Shown here: positions 8,174 through 19,302 of the stretch, in pieces
How the letters are laid out: each line of letters starts with the position of its first letter
Position numbering within the stretch: the stretch's first letter is position 1
Assembly: GCA_016930675.1 (NCBI GenBank)
Contig: JAFGGG010000036.1
Coordinates: 124,001 to 188,000 of the forward strand
Direction of reading: 5' to 3'
From: Spirochaetales bacterium
Lineage (GTDB): Bacteria > Spirochaetota > Spirochaetia > SZUA-6 > RPPD01
Length of the DNA stretch: 64,000 bases
Made by a program: the position numbers and the translations under genes
The notes under the pieces: model-generated
Told to the model about the DNA's origin: nothing
Database searches by the model: none
Seen by the model: the letters and a program-made list of their open reading frames with translations, nothing else

Positions 8174-8850
8174 AACACGGAAAGAAGTACAGAGAAGCAG
8201 CCGCTCAATACAACAGGCAGGATCAGTTTCCTTTGGAAAAAGCCGTTGAGATGGTAAAACAAATGGCTTATACCAAATTCGATGAAACCGTAGAGGTGGC
8301 ATTAAGACTGAATGTCAAAGAAAAACACGCAGTACGTGATACCGTTGTGCTTCCGCACAGCTTTGGCAAGGAAAAAAGGATTTTGGTATTCGCCAAGGGT
8401 GAGAAGGCCGAAGAGGCCAAGAAACACGGAGCAGCGTTTGTGGGAGACGCGGATCTCATTGAAAAGATCAAAGGCGGCTGGTTGGATTTTGATGTGGCAG
8501 TTGCCACTCCCGATATGATGAAAGATGTCGGTAAACTGGGTCAGATTTTAGGAAGAAGAGGACTCATGCCCAATCCTAAAACACAAACCGTTACCACGGA
8601 TATTAAAGGTGCGATCCAGGAGCTGAAAAAAGGCAGGATTGAATTTCGTGCGGATAAAACCGGTGTAGTGCATCTGGCTGTAGGAAAGGTGTCTATGGAT
8701 GCGAGTCAGCTTAAAGAGAATGTAAAAGTTTTTATTGACAATATTGTCAAAAAGAAACCTACTGACATAAAGGGCGAATTTATCAGGTCGGTTGCTTTAA
8801 GTTCAACTATGGGTCCCGGTGTGAAAATAGCAGTTAAGGAAATCGGCTGA
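8170..8850 (+). CDS. rplA: Ribosomal protein uL1
   Basis: 226 residues, full length for L1, the 23S L1-stalk protein and usual repressor of its own operon. Recognisable by [32 protein letters not shown] and the conserved C-terminal [16 protein letters not shown]. Translationally coupled to rplK by a 4-nt overlap. Confidence 0.97.
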   Translation: MKHGKKYREAAAQYNRQDQFPLEKAVEMVKQMAYTKFDETVEVALRLNVKEKHAVRDTVVLPHSFGKEKRILVFAKGEKAEEAKKHGAAFVGDADLIEKIKGGWLDFDVAVATPDMMKDVGKLGQILGRRGLMPNPKTQTVTTDIKGAIQELKKGRIEFRADKTGVVHLAVGKVSMDASQLKENVKVFIDNIVKKKPTDIKGEFIRSVALSSTMGPGVKIAVKEIG

Positions 8851-8879
8851 TGAGGCCATGGTTATAAGGAGATAAGTGT

Positions 8880-9416
8880 ATGGCTGAAAAAACACAGAAG
8901 ATAAATCAACGGAAGAAAGATCGGGTTAAAGAGATTAAAGACTTTATTTCCGGAGCTAAAGATATTATATTTACGGATTACAGGGGTATGAGCGTGCCTC
9001 AGTTGACGGATCTGCGCACCAAGCTTGGTGATGAGGAATCCATATTCAAAGTCATAAAAAACAGTTATTCAAAAATAGCTTTTCAGGAATTAGAGCTGCC
9101 GGTTGAAGAGGAATTTCTTATCGGCCCGACCGCGCTTACTCTCATTAAAAAGGATGCGGGGCCGGTAGCAAAGATACTGCTTAATTGTACCAAAGATATG
9201 ACGCTTGCAGTTAAAGGCGGTATAATCGACGGCAGAATTTTTGATAAAGATGAAATTACAGCACTGTCCAAACTGCCTGGTAGAGATGAGCTTTATGCCA
9301 GCCTTTTAGGTTCACTTAATGCTCCCGCTACCAATCTGGTCTTGGTGCTTAATGCTGTGGCCACGAAGCTTGTAAGAACTTTACAGGCCGTAGCTGATAA
9401 GAAAAAAAATGAATAA
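8880..9416 (+). CDS. rplJ: Ribosomal protein uL10
   Basis: 178 residues. The rRNA-binding N-terminal domain (IIFTDYRGMSVPQLTDLR, FKVIKNSYSKIAF) is followed by the C-terminal helix that carries L7/L12 dimers (NLVLVLNAVATKLVRTLQAVADKK). Only 29 nt separate it from rplA, so there is no room for the long L10 leader of E. coli; the nearest hairpin lies after it. Confidence 0.96.
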   Translation: MAEKTQKINQRKKDRVKEIKDFISGAKDIIFTDYRGMSVPQLTDLRTKLGDEESIFKVIKNSYSKIAFQELELPVEEEFLIGPTALTLIKKDAGPVAKILLNCTKDMTLAVKGGIIDGRIFDKDEITALSKLPGRDELYASLLGSLNAPATNLVLVLNAVATKLVRTLQAVADKKKNE

Positions 9417-9419
9417 AAT

Positions 9420-9458
9420 AGCATTAGTCTTCTATATTAATGTTGGGATGCTAATGCT
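9420..9458 (+). promoter_or_regulatory. Hairpin between rplJ and rplL
   Basis: AGCATTAG (9420-9427) pairs with CTAATGCT (9451-9458) around a 23-nt loop, then TTAAAAAAAGG. It could set the L10:L12 ratio by processing or by hiding sequence; no T-tract. Confidence 0.4.
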
Positions 9459-9485
9459 TTAAAAAAAGGATAAGGAGAAGATAAT

Positions 9486-9872
9486 ATGCCAACGATTAAA
9501 AAAGAGGAAATACTTGATGCGATTTCCAAAATGACACTCTTGGAAGTTTCCGAACTTGTAAAAGAAATGGAAGAGAAATTCGGTGTGACTGCGGCTGCTC
9601 CGGTTGCCATGGCTGCCATGCCTGCCCAGGGCGGTGCTGCGGGAGAATCCGAAGAGAAGAGTGAATTTGATGTTATTTTGAAAAGCTTTGATGCCAGCAA
9701 GAAAATTGCCGTTATCAAGCAGGTAAGAGCTCTGACCGGTTTGGGTCTTAAGGAGGCCAAAGAGCTGGTAGAAGCTGGCGGTAAAGCAATAAAAGAGGGT
9801 GTTTCGAAAGAAGACGCCCAGAAAATGAAGGAGCAGGTAGAAACTGCCGGCGGTGTTGTTGAAATACAATAA
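9486..9872 (+). CDS. rplL: Ribosomal protein bL12 (L7/L12)
   Basis: 128 residues. N-terminal dimerisation helix ([20 protein letters not shown]), an Ala/Gly-rich hinge ([20 protein letters not shown]) and the factor-binding C-terminal domain ([20 protein letters not shown], then [20 protein letters not shown]). It recruits EF-G and EF-Tu. SD AAGGAG precedes the ATG. Confidence 0.97.
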   Translation: MPTIKKEEILDAISKMTLLEVSELVKEMEEKFGVTAAAPVAMAAMPAQGGAAGESEEKSEFDVILKSFDASKKIAVIKQVRALTGLGLKEAKELVEAGGKAIKEGVSKEDAQKMKEQVETAGGVVEIQ

Positions 9873-9907
9873 ACACAGCATAATTTTATTAATAATCTGA
9901 TACTCGT

Positions 9908-9940
9908 TTCACCACCGGGGAGGTATCCTCCGGTGGTGAA
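9908..9940 (+). promoter_or_regulatory. Strong hairpin between rplL and rpoB
   Basis: TTCACCACCGG pairs perfectly with CCGGTGGTGAA, with an extra GGAGG/CCTCC closure and a tiny loop. TTATTATTAG follows, so at most a partial terminator. E. coli also has an attenuator and RNase III site in this gap, which suggests a similar role in lowering rpoBC expression. Confidence 0.65.
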
Positions 9941-9959
9941 TTATTATTAGGGGGAAAGA

Positions 9960-12900
9960 ATGCAAACCACTCCTGGGAAATCAATTAAAAGATTATACAT
10001 GGGAACGGAGTTCGAAGATGTAATGGATATCCCGCATCTGATAGATATTCAGCTGTCTTCTTTTGAACGTTTTTTACAGCGGGAGATTTTACAGAAAAAT
10101 AAAAAACTAAAGAGCCAGGGGTTGGAAGACGTATTTCAAAACACCTTTCCGATTGAAAGTCCCAACAGTGATATGGTTTTGGAGTACTGCGGTTACACTC
10201 TTGATGAAGAGGCTGTGCAATACGATGAATATGAGTGCAAACAAAAAGGTCTTTCTTATTCAATACCGATAAAAGCCAAGATAAACCTTATTTTTTTACA
10301 AACAGGTGAAATTCGTCAAAAAGAGATTTATATGGGTGATATCCCGTTGATGACCGAAAGAGGCACCTTTATCATTAATGGTGCGGAACGTGTTGTAGTG
10401 AGTCAGATACACAGGTCGCCCGGTGTTATTTTTTCACATGACAAAGGTGTGTATTCTTCACGGATCATTCCTTACAGAGGTTCCTGGTTGGAGTTTGAGA
10501 TCGATCAAAAACGAGAGCTTATCTATACGAAAATAGACAGAAAGAAGAGAATTCTCGCTACCATATTCTTAAGAGCGTTGGGTTTTGATACCAGAGAAAA
10601 AATAATTGAACTTTTTTATAAAACCAAATCCATTAAACTCTCGGAATCTCGAGAGGACAAAGAAAAAGCAATCGGCTGTGTATTCGCCAAAGCGATTTAT
10701 ATAAAACAAGACGGAGAAAAAAAGAAACTTTATAGAGCAGGTGAAAAAATACATCCTCATGATGTTGAAGAACTCCTGCACTCCAATATTACAAAGATCG
10801 ATGTGATTAATTTCAATCATCCCGATTCCATTCATACGGAAATCATTCTTAATTGTTTTGAACGTGAAGAGATGAAATACGCCAAAGACTCTCCCGAACT
10901 GGATGAACCTTCACGGGAGGAGGCCATATCACGTCTTTATGCCTCAATTTTCCCGGGAGAACCGCTTACCATTGAGAGCGCGGAAAAAGATCTGCAGTCC
11001 ATGTTTTTTTCAACCCGGCGTTATGATTTAGGAAAAGTTGGGCGCTATAAGCTTAATAAGATTTTCGATTATCCAAATCCTACCGACGATACCACTTTGG
11101 CCAGAGAAGATATTGTGAATACCATGATGCATCTGATAAAAGTGTATATCGGCGAGGCCAATGTTGATGACATCGACCATTTGGGGAATCGCCGCATTCG
11201 ATCGGTGGGTGAGCTGCTTGCCAATCAGTTGAAAATCGCGTTTAGCAGAATGGAGCGGATTGCCAAAGAGCGTATGTCATTGAAGGAAGTGGACACCATT
11301 AAACCTCAGGAGCTTATATCCATTAAACCGATTGTGGCGGGTATTAAAGAATTCTTTGGTTCCAGCCAGCTTTCGCAGTTTATGGATCAGGTGAATCCGC
11401 TTTCGGAATTAACCCATAAGCGTCGTCTGAATGCGTTGGGGCCCGGTGGTCTTTCCAGAGAACGCGCGGGTTTTGAAGTGAGAGACGTTCATTATACTCA
11501 TTACGGACGGATGTGTCCCATCGAGACGCCTGAAGGACCAAATATCGGTTTGATTGTATCGCTTGCCAACTATACCCGTGTGAACGAGTATGGATTTTTG
11601 GAAACTCCGTACCGCAAGGTGGTAAACGGCAAAGCTACCCATAATATAGAATACTTAAGTGCCATGGATGAAGAACGATATTTCATCGCTCAGGCCAATG
11701 CGGCGATTGATAAAGACGGCCGTTTTGTGGGAAAGATGATCTCAGTCAGAAAGGGCGGTGATTATATAACCCGCAATCCTAAAGACATTCAATATATGGA
11801 CGTATCTCCCAAGCAGGTTGTTTCGGTATCGGCCTCGCTTATTCCGTTTTTGGAACATGATGATGCCAACAGAGCGCTTATGGGCTCCAACATGCAGAGA
11901 CAAGCAGTGCCTTTACTCAATCCCGAGCCGCCGCGAGTGGGAACGGGTATGGAAGCAAAAACCGCCTATGATTCGGGAGTTATTGTAATTACAAGGAATG
12001 CCGGTACCGTAACCTTCGCTTCAGCAAGAGAGGTTCATGTAAAAAGAGATAAAGACAATGAGATTGACGTATATAATCTGTTAAAATATCAGCGTACCAA
12101 TCAGGATACCTGTTTCAACCAAAAACCGATTGTAACTGTGGGACAAAAATTAAAAAAGGGCGAGGTAATTGCCGACGGTCCGGCTACATCTTACGGAGAG
12201 CTGGCTTTGGGCAGAAATGTGCTTGTAGCCTTTATGCCCTGGAACGGGTATAACTATGAAGATGCGATTCTTATTTCTGAGCGTGTTGTAAAAGCCGATA
12301 TTTTTACCTCTATCCATATAAAAGAATTCTCGGTGGAAGTAAGAGAGACCAAGTTGGGGCCTGAAAAAATAACCTGTGATATTCCCAATACCAGCGAGCG
12401 CGCTGCGGATCAGCTGGATGAAGAGGGTATTATCTGTCTGGGTGCAAAGGTTAAATCCGGTTCAATTTTGGTAGGCAAGGTAACGCCGAAAAGCGAGACC
12501 GATTCCACACCCGAGTTTAAACTTTTAAACTCCATATTCGGAGAAAAAGCCAAAGAAGTGCGGGACACCTCGCTGAGGATTCCGCACGGTATCGAGGGAA
12601 CCGTAATCGATGTGAAACGACTTAAACGTTCGGAAGGCAATGATCTTAATCCGGGAGTGGACGAAGTGGTCAAGGTGCTTATCGCCACCAAGAAAAAACT
12701 TCAAGAAGGTGATAAGATGGCGGGACGACACGGGAATAAGGGTGTTATCGCGCGGGTGCTGCCTGAAGAAGATATGCCCTTTATGGACGACGGTTCGCCT
12801 GTGGATATTGTTCTCAATCCCCTTGGGGTTCCTTCGCGTATGAATGTAGGACAAATTCTGGAGACAGAACTGGGCTGGGCCGGAGTTCAGTTGGACGAAT

Positions 12901-13454
12901 GGTACGCAACACCAGTATTCCAGTCCGCCTCCAATAAAATGATCGAAGATAAACTTAAAGAAGCGAAACTGCCTCAAAACTCTAAAATTACACTCTATGA
13001 CGGGCTTACCGGAGAAGCCTTTAAAAACGATGTTACCGTGGGCTATCTTTATATGCTAAAGCTGCATCACCTGGTGGATGATAAAATGCATGCCCGGTCA
13101 ACCGGGCCTTACTCGCTGGTTACCCAGCAGCCGTTGGGAGGTAAAGCCCAATTCGGAGGGCAGAGACTGGGTGAAATGGAGGTATGGGCATTGGAAGCGT
13201 ATGGTGCGGCCAATACCTTGCAGGAGCTGCTTACTATCAAATCGGATGATATGGTAGGAAGAGCCAAGATTTATGAGAGTATCGTTAAAGGTGAAGTAAC
13301 TACTTCAGCGGGCATCCCGGAATCGTTTAATGTTTTGGTTCAGGAACTCCGAGGTCTGGCTTTGGATATCTCGATATTTGATTCAAAAAACAAGCAGATC
13401 GCTCTTACCGAAAGGGATGAGGAGTTAATTAACAGGCAAGGTAGCAGATTTTAG
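9960..13454 (+). CDS. rpoB: RNA polymerase beta subunit
   Basis: 1164 residues, full length without the large E. coli insertions. The rifampicin cluster reads [20 protein letters not shown], then [20 protein letters not shown]. The Asn in RRLN (residue 491, codon 11430-11432) sits where E. coli has Ser531, and the residue matching E. coli Asn518 is Val. Asn at this place is known from naturally rifampicin-resistant spirochaetes. The active-site region ([20 protein letters not shown]) and the C-terminal [20 protein letters not shown] are normal. It follows rplL after a hairpin and leads into rpoC. Confidence 0.98.
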   Translation: MQTTPGKSIKRLYMGTEFEDVMDIPHLIDIQLSSFERFLQREILQKNKKLKSQGLEDVFQNTFPIESPNSDMVLEYCGYTLDEEAVQYDEYECKQKGLSYSIPIKAKINLIFLQTGEIRQKEIYMGDIPLMTERGTFIINGAERVVVSQIHRSPGVIFSHDKGVYSSRIIPYRGSWLEFEIDQKRELIYTKIDRKKRILATIFLRALGFDTREKIIELFYKTKSIKLSESREDKEKAIGCVFAKAIYIKQDGEKKKLYRAGEKIHPHDVEELLHSNITKIDVINFNHPDSIHTEIILNCFEREEMKYAKDSPELDEPSREEAISRLYASIFPGEPLTIESAEKDLQSMFFSTRRYDLGKVGRYKLNKIFDYPNPTDDTTLAREDIVNTMMHLIKVYIGEANVDDIDHLGNRRIRSVGELLANQLKIAFSRMERIAKERMSLKEVDTIKPQELISIKPIVAGIKEFFGSSQLSQFMDQVNPLSELTHKRRLNALGPGGLSRERAGFEVRDVHYTHYGRMCPIETPEGPNIGLIVSLANYTRVNEYGFLETPYRKVVNGKATHNIEYLSAMDEERYFIAQANAAIDKDGRFVGKMISVRKGGDYITRNPKDIQYMDVSPKQVVSVSASLIPFLEHDDANRALMGSNMQRQAVPLLNPEPPRVGTGMEAKTAYDSGVIVITRNAGTVTFASAREVHVKRDKDNEIDVYNLLKYQRTNQDTCFNQKPIVTVGQKLKKGEVIADGPATSYGELALGRNVLVAFMPWNGYNYEDAILISERVVKADIFTSIHIKEFSVEVRETKLGPEKITCDIPNTSERAADQLDEEGIICLGAKVKSGSILVGKVTPKSETDSTPEFKLLNSIFGEKAKEVRDTSLRIPHGIEGTVIDVKRLKRSEGNDLNPGVDEVVKVLIATKKKLQEGDKMAGRHGNKGVIARVLPEEDMPFMDDGSPVDIVLNPLGVPSRMNVGQILETELGWAGVQLDEWYATPVFQSASNKMIEDKLKEAKLPQNSKITLYDGLTGEAFKNDVTVGYLYMLKLHHLVDDKMHARSTGPYSLVTQQPLGGKAQFGGQRLGEMEVWALEAYGAANTLQELLTIKSDDMVGRAKIYESIVKGEVTTSAGIPESFNVLVQELRGLALDISIFDSKNKQIALTERDEELINRQGSRF

Positions 13455-13504
13455 TATGTTGATTGTATATATTCGCATTAGCGAATTATAGGGAGGAATT
13501 ACCA

Positions 13505-16500
13505 ATGAGAGATTTTCAGGATTTTGACAGTATCAGAATAAAACTGGCTTCTCCGGAACAAATAAGAGCTTGGTCGTATGGAGAGGTAAAAAAACCTGAA
13601 ACCATAAATTATAGAACTCTGCGTCCCGAAAAAGACGGATTATTCTGCGAGCGGATCTTCGGTACTACCAAAGAATGGGAGTGTTACTGTGGAAAATTTA
13701 AATCCATCCGCTACAAGGGCGTTATTTGTGACAGATGCGGTGTTGAAGTAACTCATTTTAAAGTACGCAGAGAGCGGATGGGGCATATAGAACTGGCCTC
13801 TCCGGTTTCACATATCTGGTACTATCGCTCCGTGCCTTCGCGTATGGGACTGCTTTTGGATCTTTCCATAACCGCTTTGCGCTCAATCCTCTATTATGAA
13901 AAATATATTGTTATTGATCCGGGTGATACCGATTTAAAGCAGATGGAACTGCTTACTGAAGAGGAGTTTCATGAAGCGCAGGAGCGTTACGGCCTTTCAT
14001 TTACCGCAGGCATAGGTGCTGAAGCAATAAAAACCCTGCTTGAGGCGATTGATTTGGATGCTCTTTCCGCGGAGCTGCGTTTGAAAATGATTGAAAAGGG
14101 AGCGAAATCGGATAAAAGATTGCTGCGACGGATTGAGATCGTAGAAAATTTTAAGGAATCAAGTAACAAACCCGATTGGATGATCCTTGAGGTTATTCCG
14201 GTTATTCCGCCTGAACTCAGGCCCATGGTTCAACTTGAAGGCGGCAGGTTCGCCACTTCCGATCTGAATGATCTGTACAGACGGGTTATTAATAGAAATA
14301 ACAGACTTAAACGTCTGCAAGCGCTTAATGCTCCCGATATTATTATTCGTAATGAAAAACGCATGCTTCAGGAAGCTGTTGATGCCCTGTTTGATAACTC
14401 TAAAAAGAAAAGAGTGGTTAAGGGAGCATCGAACAGGCCTCTCAAGTCATTATCAGATATGCTTAAAGGAAAACAGGGTCGTTTCCGCCAGAATTTGCTG
14501 GGAAAGCGAGTGGATTATTCGGGAAGATCCGTGATCGTAGTCGGACCTGAACTTAAGCTTCATCAGTGCGGACTGCCCACTAAAATGGCGCTCGAGCTCT
14601 ATAAGCCGTTTATCATGAAGAGGCTGGTAGAAAAAGACGTGGTATATAATGTAAAAAAAGCTAAAACCCTGGTTGAGCAGGAGGCTCCCGAGGTGTGGGC
14701 TGTGTTGGATGAGGTTGTGCAGGAGCACCCCGTGATGTTGAACAGAGCACCCACGCTGCATAGACTGGGAATACAGGCGTTTGAACCGGTCCTCATCGAA
14801 GGCAAGGCTATCAAGTTGCATCCTTTAGTCTGTCATGCGTTTAATGCCGACTTTGACGGTGACCAGATGGCCGTGCATGTGCCCTTAACTCAGGCGGCCC
14901 AGATTGAATGCTGGACCCTCCTTCTTTCTTCGAAGAATTTACTCAATCCTGCTAACGGCAGCCCGATTGTTATTCCTACCCAGGATATGGTTTTGGGAAT
15001 AAATTATCTCACCAAGGAAAAACAAGGTGCTGTGGGTGAAGGTAAGTTTTACGGTTCCAAGGCTGAGGTGTTTATGGCCCTGGAAGCAGGCTCGATCGAA
15101 TACCAGGCTCGTATTACATTAAAAATGGACGGTGAGATTGTTGAGACCACACCGGGCAGGGTGCTTTTTAATGATGAGCTTCCCAAAGAAATCGATTATA
15201 TCAACCATATGCTTGGTGAAAAAGAACTTCGCAATCTTATAGCCGATTGTTATGAGGTGTATGGCCCGCATATAACTGTAATTATGCTTGATACGATTAA
15301 AGATCTTGGTTTTAAATTCGCCACGAGATTCGGCGCTACCATTGGCATGGATGATATTATTATTCCGGAAGCCAAAAAGGATATGATTACCAAAGCCAAT
15401 TCTCAAATCGTAGAAATACAAAATCAGTATTTGCAGGGTCATATTACCCACGAGGAACGATATAACCGTGTTATTGAGGTGTGGAGTGCCACCAATGAGC
15501 TCATCACCAACGAACTCATGAAAGAACTCAAAGATGACAGAAGCGGTTTTAATCCCGTATATATGATGGCCAACTCCGGCGCCAGAGGAAGCCGCAGTCA
15601 GATCCGGCAGTTGGGCGGAATGAGAGGTCTCATGGCCAAACCTTCCGGAGATATTATTGAACTCCCCATCAGGTCTAACTTTAAAGAAGGTCTGTCGGTT
15701 ATTGAATTCTTTATTTCCACCAATGGTGCGCGTAAGGGTCTGGCTGATACCGCCTTAAAGACGGCGGATGCGGGATATTTGACACGGCGACTTGTGGATA
15801 TCGCCCAGGATGTGGTAATAAACGAAGAAGACTGTGGTACTATAAACGGTCTGGAAAGAAGATGTATTAAGGACGGAGAAGAGATCGTTGAATCTCTGCG
15901 TGACCGAATCGTGGGAAGATTTACCATAGAGCGGGTTAAACATCCCATTACGGGTGAGGTTATTATTGACGTTAACCAGGAAATTACCGATGATATCGCG
16001 GATCAGATTGAAGAAGCCGGTGTTGAAAGCGTGCGAATTCGAACGGTATTGACATGTGAGTCCAAACACGGCGTATGTGTAAAATGTTACGGAAGAAATT
16101 TAGCCAAGAATCAGACTATCGAAATCGGTGAAGCTGTGGGTATAATTGCGGCGCAATCGATCGGCCAGCCCGGAACTCAGTTAACCATGAGAACATTTCA
16201 TATCGGCGGTGCAGCCACAAAGATAAGTGAAGAAAACAGAATCTATCTCCATTATCCGGTATATATAAATGGAATAAAGGGAAACGTTGTTGATTTGGAC
16301 AATAAAAACAAGCTTTTTACCAGAAAGGGCTTGATAAAAGTCTGTAAAATATTGGAAAGTTTTGAAATAAAAAAGGGAGATAAAATCCTTGTTAAAGACG
16401 GGGCCAGCCTGCTGAGTCATGAGCCAGTACCGATAATTGAGAGGGGCAAGCAGAAGATATTTGCTGAAGAAATCGGTTATGTGAAGTGCAAGGGTAAGGA

Positions 16501-17722
16501 ACTGCTCATAATCGCCCAGGAACAAAAGGTTGAGGTGCGCAATGGAGCGGAGCTTCTAATGAATATAGGAGATATTGTAAAAGCGGAAGAGACCATCGCC
16601 TTTTTTGATCCGTTTTCAGAACCCATAATCGCGGAATTTTCAGGGACCATTAAATTCGAGGACATTATTCTCGGCACTACCCTTAAAGAAGAGATAAATG
16701 AAGATACAGGTAAGATTGAAAAGAAGATTACGGAGTTTACCTTGGAGACACTGCAGCCGCGCCTGGTAATAATCGGCAGCAACGAAGAAGAACTTGCCAA
16801 ATACTATCTGCCGGGCGGAGCATATATGAATGTGGAGGACGGAGAGAAGATAAAATCAGGCAGGGTGCTTGCTAAACTTTTAAAGGAAAGTGTGAAAACA
16901 CGCGATATTACGGGGGGCTTGCCCAGAGTAGGAGAGCTGTTTGAGGCCCGCAAGCCAAAGAATGCCACTGTACTGGCAAAAATAAGCGGCAAGGTATCGT
17001 TTAAGGGAATTGTAAAAGGTAAACGAATCATAATGGTTGATGATCCTTTTGCCAAAGAGTTCAAACATCAGATTCCCATGGGCAAACACCTGCTGGTGCG
17101 TGACGGCGATGAGGTGGAAGCCGGAGAAATGCTTTGCGACGGTAATATCGATCCGCATGATGTGCTGCATATATTGGGAGAAAACGCATTGCAAAGCTAT
17201 TTGGTAAATGAAATCCAAGAGGTGTACCGACTTCAGGGTGTTAACATCAATGATAAGCATATCGGAGTCATTATCAGACAGATGATGAGGAAAGTAGAAA
17301 TTATCCAGGTAGGCGACACTAATTTCATCTATGGGCAGCAGGTTGAGCGCTATAAATTTCATGAAGAGAATAATAAAGTGATCAGGGAAGGCGGTCAGCC
17401 GGCGGTAGCCAGACCATTACTTCTCGGTATTACCAGAGCTTCTTTGAATATAGATTCTTTTATTTCCGCAGCATCCTTTCAGGAGACTACACGGGTACTT
17501 ACAAATGCTTCAATTGCAGGTTCAGTCGACTTCCTGCACGGTTTAAAGGAAAACGTTATTATCGGCCACCTTATTCCGGCCGGTACCGGTATGAGAAAGT
17601 ATAGGGATGTAAAAGTTATTGATACAAACGCGTCTGCGGTAGATGAATCCCTGAGTGATATATTAGAGGGAAATCAGGCACAGGAAGAACAAGAAGAACG
17701 AGAAGTTGAGGTAATGACATAA
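13505..17722 (+). CDS. rpoC: RNA polymerase beta' subunit
   Basis: 1405 residues. The N-terminal zinc ribbon is [20 protein letters not shown], the catalytic loop is [12 protein letters not shown] (three Asp bind Mg2+), and the second zinc site is [16 protein letters not shown]. The start [20 protein letters not shown] is the family N-terminus; GGGAGGAA is 5 nt before this ATG, so an upstream in-frame extension from 13463 is not used. The C-terminus ends in an acidic tail ([13 protein letters not shown]). The stop overlaps the next start as TAATG. Confidence 0.98.
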   Translation: MRDFQDFDSIRIKLASPEQIRAWSYGEVKKPETINYRTLRPEKDGLFCERIFGTTKEWECYCGKFKSIRYKGVICDRCGVEVTHFKVRRERMGHIELASPVSHIWYYRSVPSRMGLLLDLSITALRSILYYEKYIVIDPGDTDLKQMELLTEEEFHEAQERYGLSFTAGIGAEAIKTLLEAIDLDALSAELRLKMIEKGAKSDKRLLRRIEIVENFKESSNKPDWMILEVIPVIPPELRPMVQLEGGRFATSDLNDLYRRVINRNNRLKRLQALNAPDIIIRNEKRMLQEAVDALFDNSKKKRVVKGASNRPLKSLSDMLKGKQGRFRQNLLGKRVDYSGRSVIVVGPELKLHQCGLPTKMALELYKPFIMKRLVEKDVVYNVKKAKTLVEQEAPEVWAVLDEVVQEHPVMLNRAPTLHRLGIQAFEPVLIEGKAIKLHPLVCHAFNADFDGDQMAVHVPLTQAAQIECWTLLLSSKNLLNPANGSPIVIPTQDMVLGINYLTKEKQGAVGEGKFYGSKAEVFMALEAGSIEYQARITLKMDGEIVETTPGRVLFNDELPKEIDYINHMLGEKELRNLIADCYEVYGPHITVIMLDTIKDLGFKFATRFGATIGMDDIIIPEAKKDMITKANSQIVEIQNQYLQGHITHEERYNRVIEVWSATNELITNELMKELKDDRSGFNPVYMMANSGARGSRSQIRQLGGMRGLMAKPSGDIIELPIRSNFKEGLSVIEFFISTNGARKGLADTALKTADAGYLTRRLVDIAQDVVINEEDCGTINGLERRCIKDGEEIVESLRDRIVGRFTIERVKHPITGEVIIDVNQEITDDIADQIEEAGVESVRIRTVLTCESKHGVCVKCYGRNLAKNQTIEIGEAVGIIAAQSIGQPGTQLTMRTFHIGGAATKISEENRIYLHYPVYINGIKGNVVDLDNKNKLFTRKGLIKVCKILESFEIKKGDKILVKDGASLLSHEPVPIIERGKQKIFAEEIGYVKCKGKELLIIAQEQKVEVRNGAELLMNIGDIVKAEETIAFFDPFSEPIIAEFSGTIKFEDIILGTTLKEEINEDTGKIEKKITEFTLETLQPRLVIIGSNEEELAKYYLPGGAYMNVEDGEKIKSGRVLAKLLKESVKTRDITGGLPRVGELFEARKPKNATVLAKISGKVSFKGIVKGKRIIMVDDPFAKEFKHQIPMGKHLLVRDGDEVEAGEMLCDGNIDPHDVLHILGENALQSYLVNEIQEVYRLQGVNINDKHIGVIIRQMMRKVEIIQVGDTNFIYGQQVERYKFHEENNKVIREGGQPAVARPLLLGITRASLNIDSFISAASFQETTRVLTNASIAGSVDFLHGLKENVIIGHLIPAGTGMRKYRDVKVIDTNASAVDESLSDILEGNQAQEEQEEREVEVMT

Positions 17723-18057
17723 TGAGAAAATATCTATGGTTTCTCCTTTGTTTGATTGTATGTTGGGGGTGTGAACCCCCGGGTGCTCAGGTTTTAACCG
17801 GACTTATCCAGCATCAAGATGCCATGTTACGTATTATCAGAGAAAATCAGACGGATCCTGAAATCGCCAAAGAGAAATTGACAGCATATCGGGATGATCA
17901 TGCGCATGAATACGCACGGCTTATCCAGGAACTGCAGGCTGTTTCTGCAGAAAACATGGAAAATCAGTATTTCGCGGAAAAATTGCATGAATTTACCAGT
18001 AAAAACTATGAACTGGTAAAAACAGCTTCACGGATAGGTATAGATGCCGCATTTTGA
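17722..18057 (+). CDS. Small putative lipoprotein coupled to rpoC
   Basis: 111 residues. A short basic start, a hydrophobic stretch (LWFLLCLIV) and WGC resemble a lipoprotein signal with Cys near residue 17. The mature part is helical and charged (REN, KEKLTAYRDDHAHEYARLIQ). No family is recognised. The start is the TAATG overlap with the rpoC stop, so it must be made with RNA polymerase subunits, which is odd for an envelope protein. It is the last gene before the terminator at 18190. Confidence 0.7.
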   Translation: MRKYLWFLLCLIVCWGCEPPGAQVLTGLIQHQDAMLRIIRENQTDPEIAKEKLTAYRDDHAHEYARLIQELQAVSAENMENQYFAEKLHEFTSKNYELVKTASRIGIDAAF

Positions 18058-18069
18058 TGGTTATAATAC

Positions 18070-18098
18070 TTGACATTTTGAATAAGCTTTTATATATT
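18070..18098 (+). promoter_or_regulatory. Promoter P1 of rpsL-rpsG
   Basis: TTGACA (18070-18075), 17-nt spacer, TATATT (18093-18098). It would start a leader of about 190 nt that includes the palindrome CCGGAAATTTCCGG (18117-18130) and runs into the terminator-like hairpin at 18190. Confidence 0.7.
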
Positions 18099-18189
18099 GG
18101 CTTTCAGGGATGGGAACCGGAAATTTCCGGGGTATGGGACTGATATATTCCTGTGCAAAAGGGTGGAAGAACATACTACACTACCAGGA

Positions 18190-18233
18190 TCAACCCTTTA
18201 AAAAAAGAAGGAAAAGAGGGTTGACTTTTTTTT
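18190..18233 (+). terminator. Rho-independent terminator or attenuator upstream of rpsL
   Basis: TCAACCCTTT pairs with AAGAGGGTTGA (8 Watson-Crick pairs plus weaker ones) around an A-rich loop, and is followed by ACTTTTTTTTT. It can end the rpoBC transcript and also attenuate the P1 leader. Its right arm and T-tract overlap the -35 box of P2. Confidence 0.7.
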
Positions 18234-18249
18234 TACCAATTGATAGATT
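18221..18249 (+). promoter_or_regulatory. Promoter P2 of rpsL-rpsG
   Basis: TTGACT (18221-18226), 17-nt spacer made largely of T, TAGATT (18244-18249); about 50 nt before rpsL. The -35 box is part of the preceding terminator stem. Confidence 0.6.
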
Positions 18250-18298
18250 CGTTCTTCACGAGTAAAAGAATAGAATTGTAAAGGTGCGAAAGAAAAAT

Positions 18299-18673
18299 AT
18301 GCCAACGATAAATCAATTAATCCGTAAAGGGCGGAAAAGAACAACTAAGAAAACAAAAGCGCCGGCACTCCAGTCCTGTCCGCAGAAGCGTGGAGTATGT
18401 ACGCGTGTCATGACCTTCACCCCCAAAAAGCCTAATTCGGCCTTACGTAAAGTAGCGCGTGTCAGACTGGTAAACGGGATTGAGGTTACCGCTTACATCC
18501 CGGGGATAGGACATAACCTTCAAGAGCATTCGGTTGTACTTATCCGTGGCGGTAGGGTCAAGGACCTGCCGGGAGTACGGTATCATATCGTGCGCGGAGC
18601 AAAAGATACTCTTGGAGTTGAGGATCGCAAAAAATCCAGATCCAAGTACGGTACTAAAAAACCAAAAGTATAA
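18299..18673 (+). CDS. rpsL: Ribosomal protein uS12
   Basis: 124 residues beginning with the universal [12 protein letters not shown], which fixes the start at the ATG rather than at the GTG 15 nt upstream. Decoding-center loops [11 protein letters not shown] and [17 protein letters not shown] carry the streptomycin-sensitive Lys residues, so no resistance change is seen. First gene of the short rpsL-rpsG unit. Confidence 0.97.
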   Translation: MPTINQLIRKGRKRTTKKTKAPALQSCPQKRGVCTRVMTFTPKKPNSALRKVARVRLVNGIEVTAYIPGIGHNLQEHSVVLIRGGRVKDLPGVRYHIVRGAKDTLGVEDRKKSRSKYGTKKPKV

Positions 18674-18704
18674 GCAAAAATATCGAGGAGCAGCAGGAGA
18701 GTTT

Positions 18705-19175
18705 ATGCCCAGAAGAAGGGATATTAAAAAGCGAATTTTACAAAAAGATCCGATATACGGCAGTGAAGTAATAACCAAGTTTATTTCCCGCATGATGCAT
18801 CGCGGTAAAAAAAACAGCAGTGCCAGTATCATCTATGGTGCGATGGAATTTTTGAAGGAAAAAGCCAAAAAGGATCCCTTAGAGATCTTCTTAAAAGCGA
18901 TCAGCAATGTGAAACCGTTGGTTGAGGTTAAATCACGCAGGGTTGGCGGTTCAACCTACCAGGTTCCTGTAGAAATTAAGCCCGAACGTCAAGAGGCTTT
19001 GGCAATGCGCTGGATAATCAGTTATGCGCGGGAGAGAAAAGGAAAGAGTATGAGCCAGAGTCTATCTGAAGAACTGCTGGATGCTGCCAATAATCAGGGC
19101 GCATCGATTAAGAAAAAAGAAGACACACATAAGATGGCTGAAGCCAACAAAGCATTTGCGCATTATAGGTGGTAG
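18705..19175 (+). CDS. rpsG: Ribosomal protein uS7
   Basis: 156 residues, starting [20 protein letters not shown] at the ATG behind GCAGGAGAG; the much longer open frame upstream overlaps rpsL and is not coding. The family motifs [20 protein letters not shown] and [12 protein letters not shown] are present. fusA does not follow, unlike in E. coli; tuf comes next. Confidence 0.97.
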   Translation: MPRRRDIKKRILQKDPIYGSEVITKFISRMMHRGKKNSSASIIYGAMEFLKEKAKKDPLEIFLKAISNVKPLVEVKSRRVGGSTYQVPVEIKPERQEALAMRWIISYARERKGKSMSQSLSEELLDAANNQGASIKKKEDTHKMAEANKAFAHYRW

Positions 19176-19232
19176 TTTACATTAATTATCATCTTTAATA
19201 ATAGATAATTTTAAATATTTTGAAGAGTACAT

Positions 19233-19288
19233 AAAGAGCGGTCATTCGCTTTTTAGATTTAATGATAACTTTCGGATTGTAAAGTTAT
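19233..19288 (+). promoter_or_regulatory. tuf leader hairpins
   Basis: AAAGAGCG/CGCTTTTT (19233-19254) forms a weak terminator-like hairpin. ATAACTTT/AAAGTTAT (19265-19288) forms an 8-bp hairpin that ends a few nt before the strong AAAGGAGG of tuf. They may mark the 3' end of rpsG mRNA and control tuf entry. A weak TTTACA-N17-TAATAG lies upstream. Confidence 0.45.
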
Positions 19289-19302
19289 TAAAGGAGGAAC
19301 TA

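Noticed and set aside
7679-8302. 207-residue minus-strand frame over rplK/rplA
   Set aside because: Shadow of two certain ribosomal protein genes.
12525-12977. 150-residue minus-strand frame inside rpoB
   Set aside because: Shadow of a highly conserved part of rpoB; no start signals.
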